DNA of 61,885 nt from an uncultured Lachnospiraceae bacterium (GTDB lineage: Bacteria; Bacillota; Clostridia; Lachnospirales; Lachnospiraceae): the NCBI GenBank assembly GCA_947643615.1, contig CANRWO010000017.1:1-61885 (forward strand), written 5' to 3'. The notes beneath the pieces are model-generated. The model searched no databases and was not told the origin of the DNA. It saw only the letters and a list, made by a program, of their open reading frames with translations. Shown one piece after another: positions 17,223 to 25,867 of this stretch; positions within the stretch are counted from its first letter, which is position 1, and the number at the start of each line of letters is the position of its first letter. The position numbers were made by a program, and so were the translations under genes.

Positions 17223-17798
17223 TCAATCTTTTGCCTTTCTGTTATACTCATTCATTGCCGCATCCGCATCCTCTGCGATCACCATGCGGACGGCGTCCGC
17301 CGCACGCTCCACGGCTTCCTCCATAGCTTCCCGCTCCTTTGGTGAAAAGTGCCCCAGCACATAATCTGCCAGGTCCCAACCCTTCGGCTTCTCTCCCACG
17401 CCCATTTTCACCCGGATAAAAACATCATGGCCCAGGTGGGCAATAATATTTTTCAAGCCGTTATGCCCTCCTGCGCTGCCCTTTTTCCGAATGCGGATCT
17501 GCCCCACATCGAGGCTGACGTCATCGGATATCACGACCAAATCCACTGTTTCATCCACTTTATAATAATCCAGCAGGGCACGTACACTCTCGCCGCTCAG
17601 GTTCATGAAAGTCTGAGGTTTGGCGAGAATGCACTTTTCGCCCGCGATGACACCCTTACCGATTATTGCCTTGTGCTTCTTTTCCAGCACGCCGATATTC
17701 TCCTGATCCGCCAGCCTATCAATGACTTCAAAGCCAATGTTATGTCTGGTATTTTCATAGTCCCTGCCGGGATTCCCCAGGCCTACAATAATATGCAT
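17223..17798 (-). CDS. pth: Peptidyl-tRNA hydrolase
   Basis: It frees tRNA from peptides dropped by stalled ribosomes. The 191-residue form starting at MHIIVGLGNPG fits the family start. An upstream in-frame ATG at 17822 would add 8 residues (MDQIGNIG) but has no ribosome-binding site. Key residues are visible: Asn in GLGNPG, and the catalytic His in TRHNIGF; the FMNLSGESV and GGHNGLK segments are intact. It is 53 bp downstream of the GH28 gene and 32 bp upstream of mfd. Confidence 0.96.
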   Translation of the reverse strand: MHIIVGLGNPGRDYENTRHNIGFEVIDRLADQENIGVLEKKHKAIIGKGVIAGEKCILAKPQTFMNLSGESVRALLDYYKVDETVDLVVISDDVSLDVGQIRIRKKGSAGGHNGLKNIIAHLGHDVFIRVKMGVGEKPKGWDLADYVLGHFSPKEREAMEEAVERAADAVRMVIAEDADAAMNEYNRKAKD

Positions 17799-17875
17799 AC
17801 CAATATTTCCAATCTGATCCATTTTTTAATACAGTATAATGATTGCTATCAATGCATTTCTTTTTATAATAATTA

Positions 17876-19255
17876 TTAATGCATTTCTTCCATGACTACA
17901 TTCTTCAGCACAATGTTCTCCGCATAACTTTCAGTGTACCCTATATGGGACTTAAAATAGGAGTCCTCAACGGACAGGTCATGAATGGGGAGCTGTTTCA
18001 GGCCCTCAATCTTGATAGCCTGCTTTGCGCCTACACAGTTAATGTTCCGCATTCTTACATTCTTAAATTCCGGGACGTCCTCCATGGGCGCCTCCTGGGG
18101 GTTTTCGTCCACTGAACCGTCGGAATTTGACAATACATATCCCATGGTAAAGATAATGGCCTCATTCTCGATATCCGTCATATAAATATCCTTAATGTCG
18201 ATATCTTCCACCACGCCGCCCCTGCCCAGGGCGCTCTTAAACCGGATTCCCACATCTGTCCCCACAAAGGTACAGTTCTCCACGGTAATGTTGCGCACGC
18301 CCCTTGACATCTCACTGCCTACCACAAAACCGCCGTGCCCGTGGTAGACCACGCAGTCATGGATATAGACGTCTTCCGTGGGAACCGGAATCTTCCTCGC
18401 CACGGCATTTTTGCCGGACTTCATGCAGATAGCGTCATCCCCCACGTCAAACTGCACATCATGGATATGCACCTTGCTGCAGGATTCCAGGTCCAATCCG
18501 TCGCCGTTCTGGGCATAATAGGGATTGCGGATATTTGCATTACGGATAGTCAGGTTTGTAGTGAACAAAGGATGCACGTTCCATGCCGGGGAATTCTGGA
18601 GGGTCACACCCTCAATCAGCACTCTGTCGCACTTTACAATGCTTACCATCACCGGGCGGTAATAATCATAATATTTTGCGGCCCTTTCCAAAGCCTCCCG
18701 GATATCCGCATCCGGAGAAAGCACATTCGGTTCCCCTTCCGTGGCGCCCTTATATATGGTATCCGTAGGCATCCAAATGCCGCCGTCTTTCCCGGTGACT
18801 ACGTGGGGGCATTTTTCCAGGCATTGCTGCCAATGTTTCTTCGTCACCTTCATCTCCTTTAACGGCCTCCAGAGCTGGCCGTTCCCGTCAAAGATTCCCT
18901 GCCCCGTAATGGCTATATTTTCGGCCTCCCTGGCATGAATGGGCGAAACGGTCCGAATGCGGGGTTGTCCCTCGTAATCCGCCAGAAATACTTGATATTC
19001 CTCCGGGTTCTTGTCAAAACAGACCAAGGCTCCCCTCTCTGCATGCAGATTAATATTTGATTTTAATTCTATGGGGCCGGTGAGCCAGACTCCCGCCGGA
19101 ATCACTACCGTCCCGCCCCCGGCCTGGGAAGCCGCTTCAATGGCAGCTGCAATGGCCTTCGTATTGGAAGCCTTCCCGTTAGGCACTGCGCCATACTCCG
19201 TTATCACAAAACGCTTTTCCGGAATCTCCGGAAGCTTTACTTCTACGGCTCTCAT
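17876..19255 (-). CDS. GH28 polygalacturonase-like glycosidase, cytosolic
   Basis: A 459-residue right-handed parallel beta-helix enzyme. The N-terminal part (YGAVPNGKASNTKAI) is the usual helix cap. The GH28 motifs are NGDGLD (250-255), GDD with both Asp at 273-274, GHGG (306-309) and a RFK variant of the RIK motif (338-340). GH28 enzymes hydrolyse galacturonic-acid linkages by an inverting mechanism. No signal peptide is present, so it most likely acts inside the cell on imported oligogalacturonides or rhamnogalacturonan fragments. A strong AAGGAGAG site supports the ATG. It is the last enzyme of the pectin operon. Confidence 0.88.
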   Translation of the reverse strand: MRAVEVKLPEIPEKRFVITEYGAVPNGKASNTKAIAAAIEAASQAGGGTVVIPAGVWLTGPIELKSNINLHAERGALVCFDKNPEEYQVFLADYEGQPRIRTVSPIHAREAENIAITGQGIFDGNGQLWRPLKEMKVTKKHWQQCLEKCPHVVTGKDGGIWMPTDTIYKGATEGEPNVLSPDADIREALERAAKYYDYYRPVMVSIVKCDRVLIEGVTLQNSPAWNVHPLFTTNLTIRNANIRNPYYAQNGDGLDLESCSKVHIHDVQFDVGDDAICMKSGKNAVARKIPVPTEDVYIHDCVVYHGHGGFVVGSEMSRGVRNITVENCTFVGTDVGIRFKSALGRGGVVEDIDIKDIYMTDIENEAIIFTMGYVLSNSDGSVDENPQEAPMEDVPEFKNVRMRNINCVGAKQAIKIEGLKQLPIHDLSVEDSYFKSHIGYTESYAENIVLKNVVMEEMH

Positions 19256-19388
19256 AATGATCTCTCCTTATCCTCTTTACGGCCTTTTCGCTCCTGTTTT
19301 TACTTTTGTTTTTACTTTTATATTCGCTTTTATTTTTGATTGAATCTCGCTGCTGTGTCCTTATCCCCTTTGTACCATCCCACATCCT

Positions 19389-21494
19389 TTACAGGAATTT
19401 TTGGATATTCTCATAATCCACTGTCCACTGCCCGTCCCTGGGGAATCCGGGCAGATCCCTGTCACATCCCTCATAGCCTGCGGTCATGATGGCCGCCGCC
19501 ATAAGCAGTGAACCGTTTCCGGGCAGATACAGGGGTAAGTCTTTCCTGCTGATCTGCATATTGTTCCCGCTTGCAAGATAACAGTTCTTCAGCGTATCCT
19601 TCAACAGCAGGCGGATGGCAAGTTCCGGCTCATCCAGCCGCACCGCAGTCATCGCCATGAGCGCAAAATCCCATCCCCATAACGTAGGGTACTGCCAGCA
19701 TTTTTCCACCAGATGCAGGGTACTGCGCATGGTTTCCACATCAATGCGGCCGCTGTTCAGCAGGCCGTAAGCTCCCAGCATGGAAGGATGATCCTTATTA
19801 AATTCCGTAAAGGTGGCGGGACATTCCTCGTGGGCCAGATAAACGCCGTCCTCTACGGCAGGCATTGCTATGCGTTCAGCCACTTCCAGCCACTTGGGAT
19901 CCGGTGTTTTACCCAAACGTTTCGCCCAGTCTGCCGCAATGAGCAGCGTCACACGCCAATATTCCAGTTCAAAGGAAGGATTCATCGTATCCGTTTCCTT
20001 ATGGCATTCCTGTACGGGGATCACCGGTGAAGGGATATCATAACAGTTATGCTGTTGGTTCCACACCGTGAAATCCGCCATAAACTGTGCGGTCTCTTCT
20101 ATCACCGGCCAGTATTCTTCCAAAAATTCCCGGCTATTTATGTTGCGGTACTGCATTTCCATCATATAAATGATATGAGGCTGCTGCCAGACTAAAAGAG
20201 GCGCAATGGGGGAAGGGCTGTCAAAGCCTTCCACAGCCACCATTTTCGGCCAGCGAGCACCTTTGTAGCCGTTCCTCCGGGCATTTTCCCGGGCCTCGGG
20301 CAAATGTTCCTTATACCACTTCAGGCTTCGTCCCAGCAGTTCACTGTGGTTCCAGAGGGGCAGCCATGCGCAATGCCATAGGTACATCTCCAAGTGCATC
20401 TTGCCATACCAGCTGTTGCAGGTCAGTCCCGTCTCCTGGGGCGGTGTGGAACCGCTGGAATTGACCCCCATCAGGTACTGGGACAGAATGATCCGCCTTT
20501 CCAGTTCCCATGCCCTTTTGTCCTTGCTCCGGTTTAATTGGATAATACCGCCCTTTTCCCAGAAGTCCTTCCATCCCTGGCGGCTGGCCTCCATGATTCC
20601 TTCAACGGTTCCCGCCGGCCCCGGGTTTCCGCCGCATCCGTCCCAATGACTTGCTTTTCCGGCACAGCCATCGGACTCTTTTTCTGCCGCAAAAAATGCT
20701 GCCGACAATTCCAGGACATTTCCCCTGGCTTTTACATCCAGGCGGTGCGCCTCCGGCTGCTCAAGCAGTTCGCCGTTGGAAGACAACGCCACATAGTAAA
20801 CGTCCCTGTCCAGCTGTCTCTTAAGAAGGAGTTCCTGCTCCCCCCGCCTCACCGCTTCCGTCGTATGCCTGTCTTCCGCCTTCCAGTCGGAGGCGGTAAT
20901 ATCAGGCGCCCCGTAGGGGAAGCAGATCTCTACCGTCAGGCTTCCGTCCCCCAGGGCAGGACTTTCCACCAAGAAGCCAAGCTGATCCTCCCCCTGGTTA
21001 TGACAGGCAGTCTGTACTTTACAGTGGATCCCATCAATCGTAAAACAGCTTTCCAGGATTCCTTCATACAGCTTCAGCTCCTGGCGGATCTCTCCAATCA
21101 TCTCCAGGCCAACCCGCTTCCCCTTATACAGGAACCCTATCCTTGCCAGATTCAGCCTGTGGGGATTTTTCCTGAGCCATTGGTAGACTTCCTCATTTCC
21201 CTTAAATTCTTTCTTGGGGTAGCCTACATGCCTGCCGTCGCAGACATCGTACTCCGTCATCACCAAATCCTCTAATGTGTATTCATATTGTTCGTCACTG
21301 ACAGGCTTGGTGTGCCACCCCCACTGGGACATGGTACATAGGGGCACTACATCATATTCTTCATATAGCGTCTGCATGCCTGTAATGTCTGCGGTAAATG
21401 CAAACTCACCGTTTCCTACAGTCAAAACGGATTCCTTATCTGCCTCCACAAGTACCGGGTCATGCCCGCTGACCAACTTCTTCCTATCAATCAT
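19389..21494 (-). CDS. Six-hairpin (GH65-like) glycosidase, uncharacterised
   Basis: A 701-residue protein without a signal peptide. The N-terminal 280 residues are beta-rich. The C-terminal 400 contain an (alpha/alpha)6-type segment series, including QETGLTCNSWYGKMH, EMYLWHCAWLPLW, GARWPKM and SFELEYWR, which resemble GH65-related uncharacterised proteins of gut bacteria. Conserved Glu and Asp in these blocks are candidate catalytic acids. Its place between a rhamnogalacturonan-lyase-like gene and a GH28 gene suggests it trims a pectin-derived oligosaccharide in the cytosol. The linkage cut is unknown. The start is the ATG with a GGGAGGAA site. Confidence 0.6.
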   Translation of the reverse strand: MIDRKKLVSGHDPVLVEADKESVLTVGNGEFAFTADITGMQTLYEEYDVVPLCTMSQWGWHTKPVSDEQYEYTLEDLVMTEYDVCDGRHVGYPKKEFKGNEEVYQWLRKNPHRLNLARIGFLYKGKRVGLEMIGEIRQELKLYEGILESCFTIDGIHCKVQTACHNQGEDQLGFLVESPALGDGSLTVEICFPYGAPDITASDWKAEDRHTTEAVRRGEQELLLKRQLDRDVYYVALSSNGELLEQPEAHRLDVKARGNVLELSAAFFAAEKESDGCAGKASHWDGCGGNPGPAGTVEGIMEASRQGWKDFWEKGGIIQLNRSKDKRAWELERRIILSQYLMGVNSSGSTPPQETGLTCNSWYGKMHLEMYLWHCAWLPLWNHSELLGRSLKWYKEHLPEARENARRNGYKGARWPKMVAVEGFDSPSPIAPLLVWQQPHIIYMMEMQYRNINSREFLEEYWPVIEETAQFMADFTVWNQQHNCYDIPSPVIPVQECHKETDTMNPSFELEYWRVTLLIAADWAKRLGKTPDPKWLEVAERIAMPAVEDGVYLAHEECPATFTEFNKDHPSMLGAYGLLNSGRIDVETMRSTLHLVEKCWQYPTLWGWDFALMAMTAVRLDEPELAIRLLLKDTLKNCYLASGNNMQISRKDLPLYLPGNGSLLMAAAIMTAGYEGCDRDLPGFPRDGQWTVDYENIQKFL

Positions 21495-21683
21495 TGCAAT
21501 TTCCTCCCGTCACTCTCTCCTCTTTGGAACCTGGTATTTTCCTGTCCGGACACCTTCAGGACGGACAGTTGCACCTTGTCTATCATATCATTTTCAACCA
21601 GGCTTTTCCACTGCTTTTACGGCGCTTTTGCCCCGGAAATAGCAATTTATTGCAACAATTTCAGCCGTCTTACCATGCTCTTC

Positions 21684-23708
21684 TCATGAAAAATCCAGGT
21701 AGCTTTCATGGGGATAAGCATACTCTCCCCTGTAATTGGATGCGTTATACCGCGGAAACTTAACCGGATGATAACTCTGTTCCCTGGGATTGTCCTCCTG
21801 CGTATAGATATACATGCTTTGATAATCCCAACAAATCAACTCTTCCCTCTCATCCCCAAATAAATCAATGGCCTCACAGCAAAGCGTCGGATGCCCGTCA
21901 TCGGGAAAGGCCACTGCTCTCACGCCGTCGCCGCTTAGCAATCCTCCCTTCCGGGGATCCGCATTGGTAAGTATCAGCTCCACTCCGCTGCCGTCCCAGT
22001 TGACCGGCGTCACCAGGTTACCGTTCATCTCATTTTCCGTCTCCCATATCTGGTTCCCGTCCGAGTCGTAGAGATAAATGACACCCTGATGCCCCCAGAA
22101 ATTGGTGACCGCAATCTGGAACCCTTCCCGCTCCCTGCAATAATGCGCCACGCTGACCCTCTGGGCATGCCCGATCAGATCCCTTGCCACGATATTTCCC
22201 CCGAAGTCACCGATAAAGAATCCCTGGGTCCCTGATACGCAGGCAAAATACCCTTTGCCATCCCCTCTGAACTTTCCCGCTACAATCTCATCGGTGTGGT
22301 CTTTTGTAATCGGATAACTCCACAATTTTTCCCCTTCGGCGCTGAGCATATTATATCCCACCAGCACCTCATCCTTCCCGTCACCGTTGATATCTACCGG
22401 CAGGGGGCAATGTCCCGTGTTCTTATCTGACCGGTACTTCCACAGCAATTCCAGGTTTTCGTCCAAGGCATAGACCCTGCAGTACCGATCCTTGATCAGA
22501 ATGTCCGACGGACGCTCTTTTCCTCTGAAATTGCAAATGCGGATGCCGTCCGGATTGATCCGCTCAAAAGCGTATGTGTTAAATGGGACCCCAATCAAAG
22601 CGCTGTCGTCATCGTCGGAAAAAGGTGTTTTCACCGACTTTTTTACCTTCCCCGTTGCGCCGTCCAAAATCTGAATCTCAAAATTTCTCCCTACAATCAC
22701 CTCGTCCTTGCCGTCCCCGTCAATGTCATATACCTGAAATGGCATGTCGGCGGAAACCTTCCCCAGCCTGGCGCTGTTGGCAGAAGGCTCCCCCAGCTGC
22801 CAGAGAACATTTCCGTCCAGGTCGATGGCTGTCAGGCAGCTGATAAACCCATAGGCATCCCTGCTGACACGTTTCTGCATCTGTGCCAAAACCACATGCC
22901 ATTGCTCCGTACCCGTCAGGTGTCCAAAACGCACTTGCCGTGAAGTTCCGAAATCTCCCAAGTCAATTTTCTTCCACAGCTTCATCCTGGGATGGCCTGA
23001 CATTTCTGCCGTTTCCTGCCTGCTTTTCTCTTCCTGCCGCTTTTGAAGCATGGCGGCCTCTTCCCCGGAAACCATTACTGACACATCCGTAAATCGGGCA
23101 GGGCAGTCGGCAGTGATACCTATTTTGCCTCCCCTCTCCACCAGTGCGCTTTCCGCCTGAAGCAGTAAACTGCCGTTCACAAAACAATCAATCCTGTTTC
23201 CGTTACAGTCTACCCGTAAAGTATATAAAGTATCACAGTCATGCGCATACTCACACTCTGCCAGGACAGTCAACTCTTCTTTATGCCGATAACAAAGCTC
23301 CCCACGGTTTTTATCCCGCAGCGAAAAGACAAGAGTATCTATACTGTTGTTCATACAGACCGCAATTCCTGCCATTCCTTTTTGTGACAGCCGCTGTATC
23401 TTCACTGACGCTTCATAGTTTTTCCAGAGCCTGTCACCCGTTTCCAATGTGGGATACATCCGGTGCGGACGGTTTTTCTCAATCCGCATGGATTCCATAA
23501 AATGGACTCCGTCCAGTTCCGTTATGATCCAGCTTGGGCCTGTTCCATTGTATGTATAATTACAGACCTGATCCACCCAGTTGCCGGCGTAACCCTCCTC
23601 CACTTTATAGTGATATTCCCCGGTGGCTGTATGTTCCAAGTCAAAGGGAAATTCCCCTATGACAAAATCCCGAAAGTTTTCTCTGCAAATTACCCTGTCC
23701 TTCTTCAT
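21684..23708 (-). CDS. Rhamnogalacturonan lyase-like beta-propeller protein
   Basis: A 674-residue protein. The first ~240 residues look like a concanavalin-type sugar-binding domain. From residue ~260 there is a propeller with calcium-binding FG-GAP repeats, seen as DIDGDGKDEVIVG and DINGDGKDEVLVG. The layout recalls PL11-type rhamnogalacturonan lyases, which need calcium, though a catalytic site was not identified. No signal peptide is visible. An in-frame TTG at 23732 would add 8 residues, but the ATG at 23708 has the better spacing to AGAAGGG. An intra-operon hairpin (23825-23848) separates it from the permease gene. Confidence 0.65.
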   Translation of the reverse strand: MKKDRVICRENFRDFVIGEFPFDLEHTATGEYHYKVEEGYAGNWVDQVCNYTYNGTGPSWIITELDGVHFMESMRIEKNRPHRMYPTLETGDRLWKNYEASVKIQRLSQKGMAGIAVCMNNSIDTLVFSLRDKNRGELCYRHKEELTVLAECEYAHDCDTLYTLRVDCNGNRIDCFVNGSLLLQAESALVERGGKIGITADCPARFTDVSVMVSGEEAAMLQKRQEEKSRQETAEMSGHPRMKLWKKIDLGDFGTSRQVRFGHLTGTEQWHVVLAQMQKRVSRDAYGFISCLTAIDLDGNVLWQLGEPSANSARLGKVSADMPFQVYDIDGDGKDEVIVGRNFEIQILDGATGKVKKSVKTPFSDDDDSALIGVPFNTYAFERINPDGIRICNFRGKERPSDILIKDRYCRVYALDENLELLWKYRSDKNTGHCPLPVDINGDGKDEVLVGYNMLSAEGEKLWSYPITKDHTDEIVAGKFRGDGKGYFACVSGTQGFFIGDFGGNIVARDLIGHAQRVSVAHYCREREGFQIAVTNFWGHQGVIYLYDSDGNQIWETENEMNGNLVTPVNWDGSGVELILTNADPRKGGLLSGDGVRAVAFPDDGHPTLCCEAIDLFGDEREELICWDYQSMYIYTQEDNPREQSYHPVKFPRYNASNYRGEYAYPHESYLDFS

Positions 23709-23824
23709 TGTTATTCCCTTCTCCATAAACAATTATATCCTTCTCCATCCGCTATAGATCCATGGCCCACGGCTAATGCCCTGCAATTCACAATTTTCCT
23801 GTCGTATATACTTTTACGATAAAA

Positions 23825-23848
23825 GGGCACCTGAATTCTCAGGCACCC
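23825..23848 (-). terminator. Hairpin between permease and lyase genes of the pectin operon
   Basis: A 10-bp stem with a 4-base loop and TTTTAT tail. Two G-T pairs form only on the minus strand, where the plus strand would have mismatches, so it acts on the operon transcript. It may lower expression of the enzyme genes relative to transport. Confidence 0.75.
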
Positions 23849-23877
23849 TTTTATTATATTTATCAATGGAAGATTCT

Positions 23878-24789
23878 TTAACCTTTTACCGCACCAACCA
23901 TAACGCCCTTTGTGAAGTATTTCTGCAGGAAAGGATACAACGCAAGGATAGGCAGTGTGGAAACGATAATAGTAGCATACTTGATGGTCTCGGAAAGCTG
24001 CTCTACGTCATCCGCGCCCACGCCGGTATCCGACAAGTCTGCAAGAATCAGGATTTGCCTCAATACCAACTGCAAAGGCTGCTTACTCTTGTCTTCCAGA
24101 TAGATCATGGCATTGAACCATGAATTCCAGTGTCCTACGCCATAATACAGTACCAATACGGCGATAGTAGCCTTACACAGGGGAACCAGGATCCTGAATA
24201 GAATCGTTAAATGCCCCGCGCCGTCAAGCTGGGCCGATTCCGTCAGCGCCCCGTCAATACCGGACATAGCCGTTCTCATAATGATCAGGTTATATGTGCT
24301 TACCGCACCGCTGAGAAGCAGTGCCCACCTGGTATCATACAGGCCCAATTCCTGGATATTCAAGTATCCGGGAATCATACCGCCTGAGAAATACATGGTA
24401 AACATGATAAATATCGTAAAAAACGTCTTACCGGGCAGATCCTTCCTGGAAAGGAAGTATGCCGCAAGCAGCGTCATAATGATATTGATAAAGGTACCAA
24501 GTCCCACGTATATAATCGTATTACCGTATCCACGCCAGATGGAAGCCGTATTGAACACACGCTCATACGCCGATGTACTGAACCCCAGAGGCAGAAGTAT
24601 TGCGCTCTGGTTACCCATCAGCAATGTAGATTTACTGAAGGATGCGCAGATTACATACCAGAAGGGATATATGCAGGCAATCATGAACATTGTCATAATT
24701 ATTATATTGCACACATTGAAAATATTTTCTCCACGGCTGTGCTTTACCTTGGGGCTGGAGTCCATTAAATCTAAATTTTTCTTAGCCAT
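23878..24789 (-). CDS. Sugar ABC transporter permease, LplC/MalG type
   Basis: A 303-residue inner-membrane protein with six predicted spans. The EAA loop that docks the ATPase is seen near ESAQLDGAGHLTILFRILVPLCK, and the C-terminus KYFTKGVMVGAVKG is typical of this CUT1 branch. The ATG at 24789 is preferred over an earlier one at 24810, because the GGAGG ribosome-binding site lies between them. It works with the upstream permease and the binding lipoprotein. No ATPase gene is nearby, so a shared MsmX-type ATPase must be assumed. Confidence 0.93.
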   Translation of the reverse strand: MAKKNLDLMDSSPKVKHSRGENIFNVCNIIIMTMFMIACIYPFWYVICASFSKSTLLMGNQSAILLPLGFSTSAYERVFNTASIWRGYGNTIIYVGLGTFINIIMTLLAAYFLSRKDLPGKTFFTIFIMFTMYFSGGMIPGYLNIQELGLYDTRWALLLSGAVSTYNLIIMRTAMSGIDGALTESAQLDGAGHLTILFRILVPLCKATIAVLVLYYGVGHWNSWFNAMIYLEDKSKQPLQLVLRQILILADLSDTGVGADDVEQLSETIKYATIIVSTLPILALYPFLQKYFTKGVMVGAVKG

Positions 24790-24803
24790 ATTCCTTCGCC
24801 TCC

Positions 24804-25760
24804 TTACCACAAGCTGGTCTCTGTGGTCTTCTTACTGATCTGATTAGCAAGAATGACCAAGATAAAGTTTACAACGGAGTTAAACAGACCTACCGCCGTA
24901 GAGAACGAGAACTCACGGCTGATCAGACCCATTCTATATACGTATGTAGAGATGATATCAGCCACCTCATAAATACCCTCATTATACAGCAGGATCGTCT
25001 TCTCATAACCAACACCCATAATCTGGCCCACACGCATGATCAACATAATGATAATGGTGGGCAGAATGGAAGGGAAGGTTACATGTACAGTCTGCTTCCA
25101 ACGGTTTGCGCCGTCCACTCTGGCCGCGTCATAAAGCTCGGAGTCAATACCTGTCAAAGCTGCAAGATATACAATGGATCCCCAGCCTGCGCCCTGCCAG
25201 ATGTTGGAGATAACATAGATCGGAATCCACAGGCTCCCTTTCGACAGCATATTCGATCCGTCATAGCCAAACGTGGTAAAGAAATGAGTAATAAAACCAT
25301 TGCTGCCTACAAACTGACGGATCATGGAACACAAAACGACCATGGAAACGAAGTGAGGCATATAGGTAATGGTCTGAACCGCTTTGGAAAACTTCTTGCT
25401 CCGCAATTCATTGATCAGCAATGCCAAAATAATGGGAATCGGAAACCCGATCAATAGAGTGGCAAAGCTCAGCTTCAAGGTATTCCCCAACAATCGCAAG
25501 AAATAGTAGCCTCCAAAGAAATCTTTAAAGTGCTGGAGTCCTACCCACTCGCTCCCGAACACGCCTTTTCTGGGACTGAAATTCTGGAAAGCAATAATAA
25601 TACCATACATAGGTTTGTAATGGAACAGTACATAATAAAGTATAACCGGAAGAACCATCAAGTAGACCATTTTGTTCTTCTTGATCTGCTTCCATGTGCG
25701 CGCCCTGAAAGCTTTCTTGTCAATTGCTGCTGCCGGCGCCGAAGCTTTGTCTTTCTTCAT
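24804..25760 (-). CDS. Sugar ABC transporter permease, LplB/MalF type
   Basis: A 318-residue protein with six spans and the start motif YVLFHYKPMYGIIIAFQNF common to the LplB branch. The ATPase-contact loop is seen as YDAARVDGANRWKQTVHVTFP. It is the second gene of the pectin operon and forms a heterodimeric channel with the next gene. It starts with ATG after a GGAGGAA site. The hairpin before it (25794-25825) should raise the amount of the binding protein relative to the channel. Confidence 0.93.
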   Translation of the reverse strand: MKKDKASAPAAAIDKKAFRARTWKQIKKNKMVYLMVLPVILYYVLFHYKPMYGIIIAFQNFSPRKGVFGSEWVGLQHFKDFFGGYYFLRLLGNTLKLSFATLLIGFPIPIILALLINELRSKKFSKAVQTITYMPHFVSMVVLCSMIRQFVGSNGFITHFFTTFGYDGSNMLSKGSLWIPIYVISNIWQGAGWGSIVYLAALTGIDSELYDAARVDGANRWKQTVHVTFPSILPTIIIMLIMRVGQIMGVGYEKTILLYNEGIYEVADIISTYVYRMGLISREFSFSTAVGLFNSVVNFILVILANQISKKTTETSLW

Positions 25761-25793
25761 TCCACATTCCTCCTATTGATATTGGGAGTAAAA

Positions 25794-25825
25794 GAGCCTG
25801 CCGCTGTCTGTGCAGCAGCAGGCTC
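25794..25825 (-). terminator. Attenuating hairpin between binding protein and permeases (pectin operon)
   Basis: A 13-pair stem with one G-T pair, a 6-base loop and a TTTTACT tail, placed 43 bp after the binding-protein stop codon. Confidence 0.8.
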
Positions 25826-25867
25826 CATAAACCCTTATAATATCTCGGCCGATCTTGTCAGCAAAGA

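Noticed and set aside
19256..19388. Low-complexity T-rich stretch between the GH28 and glycosidase genes as a regulatory element
   Set aside because: It shows short degenerate TTTTTACTTTTG-like runs but no stable hairpin or promoter pattern.
21495..21683. Hairpin between the lyase and glycosidase genes as a terminator
   Set aside because: A 7-bp stem exists near 21540-21566, but the following minus-strand sequence is not T-rich, so termination is not supported.
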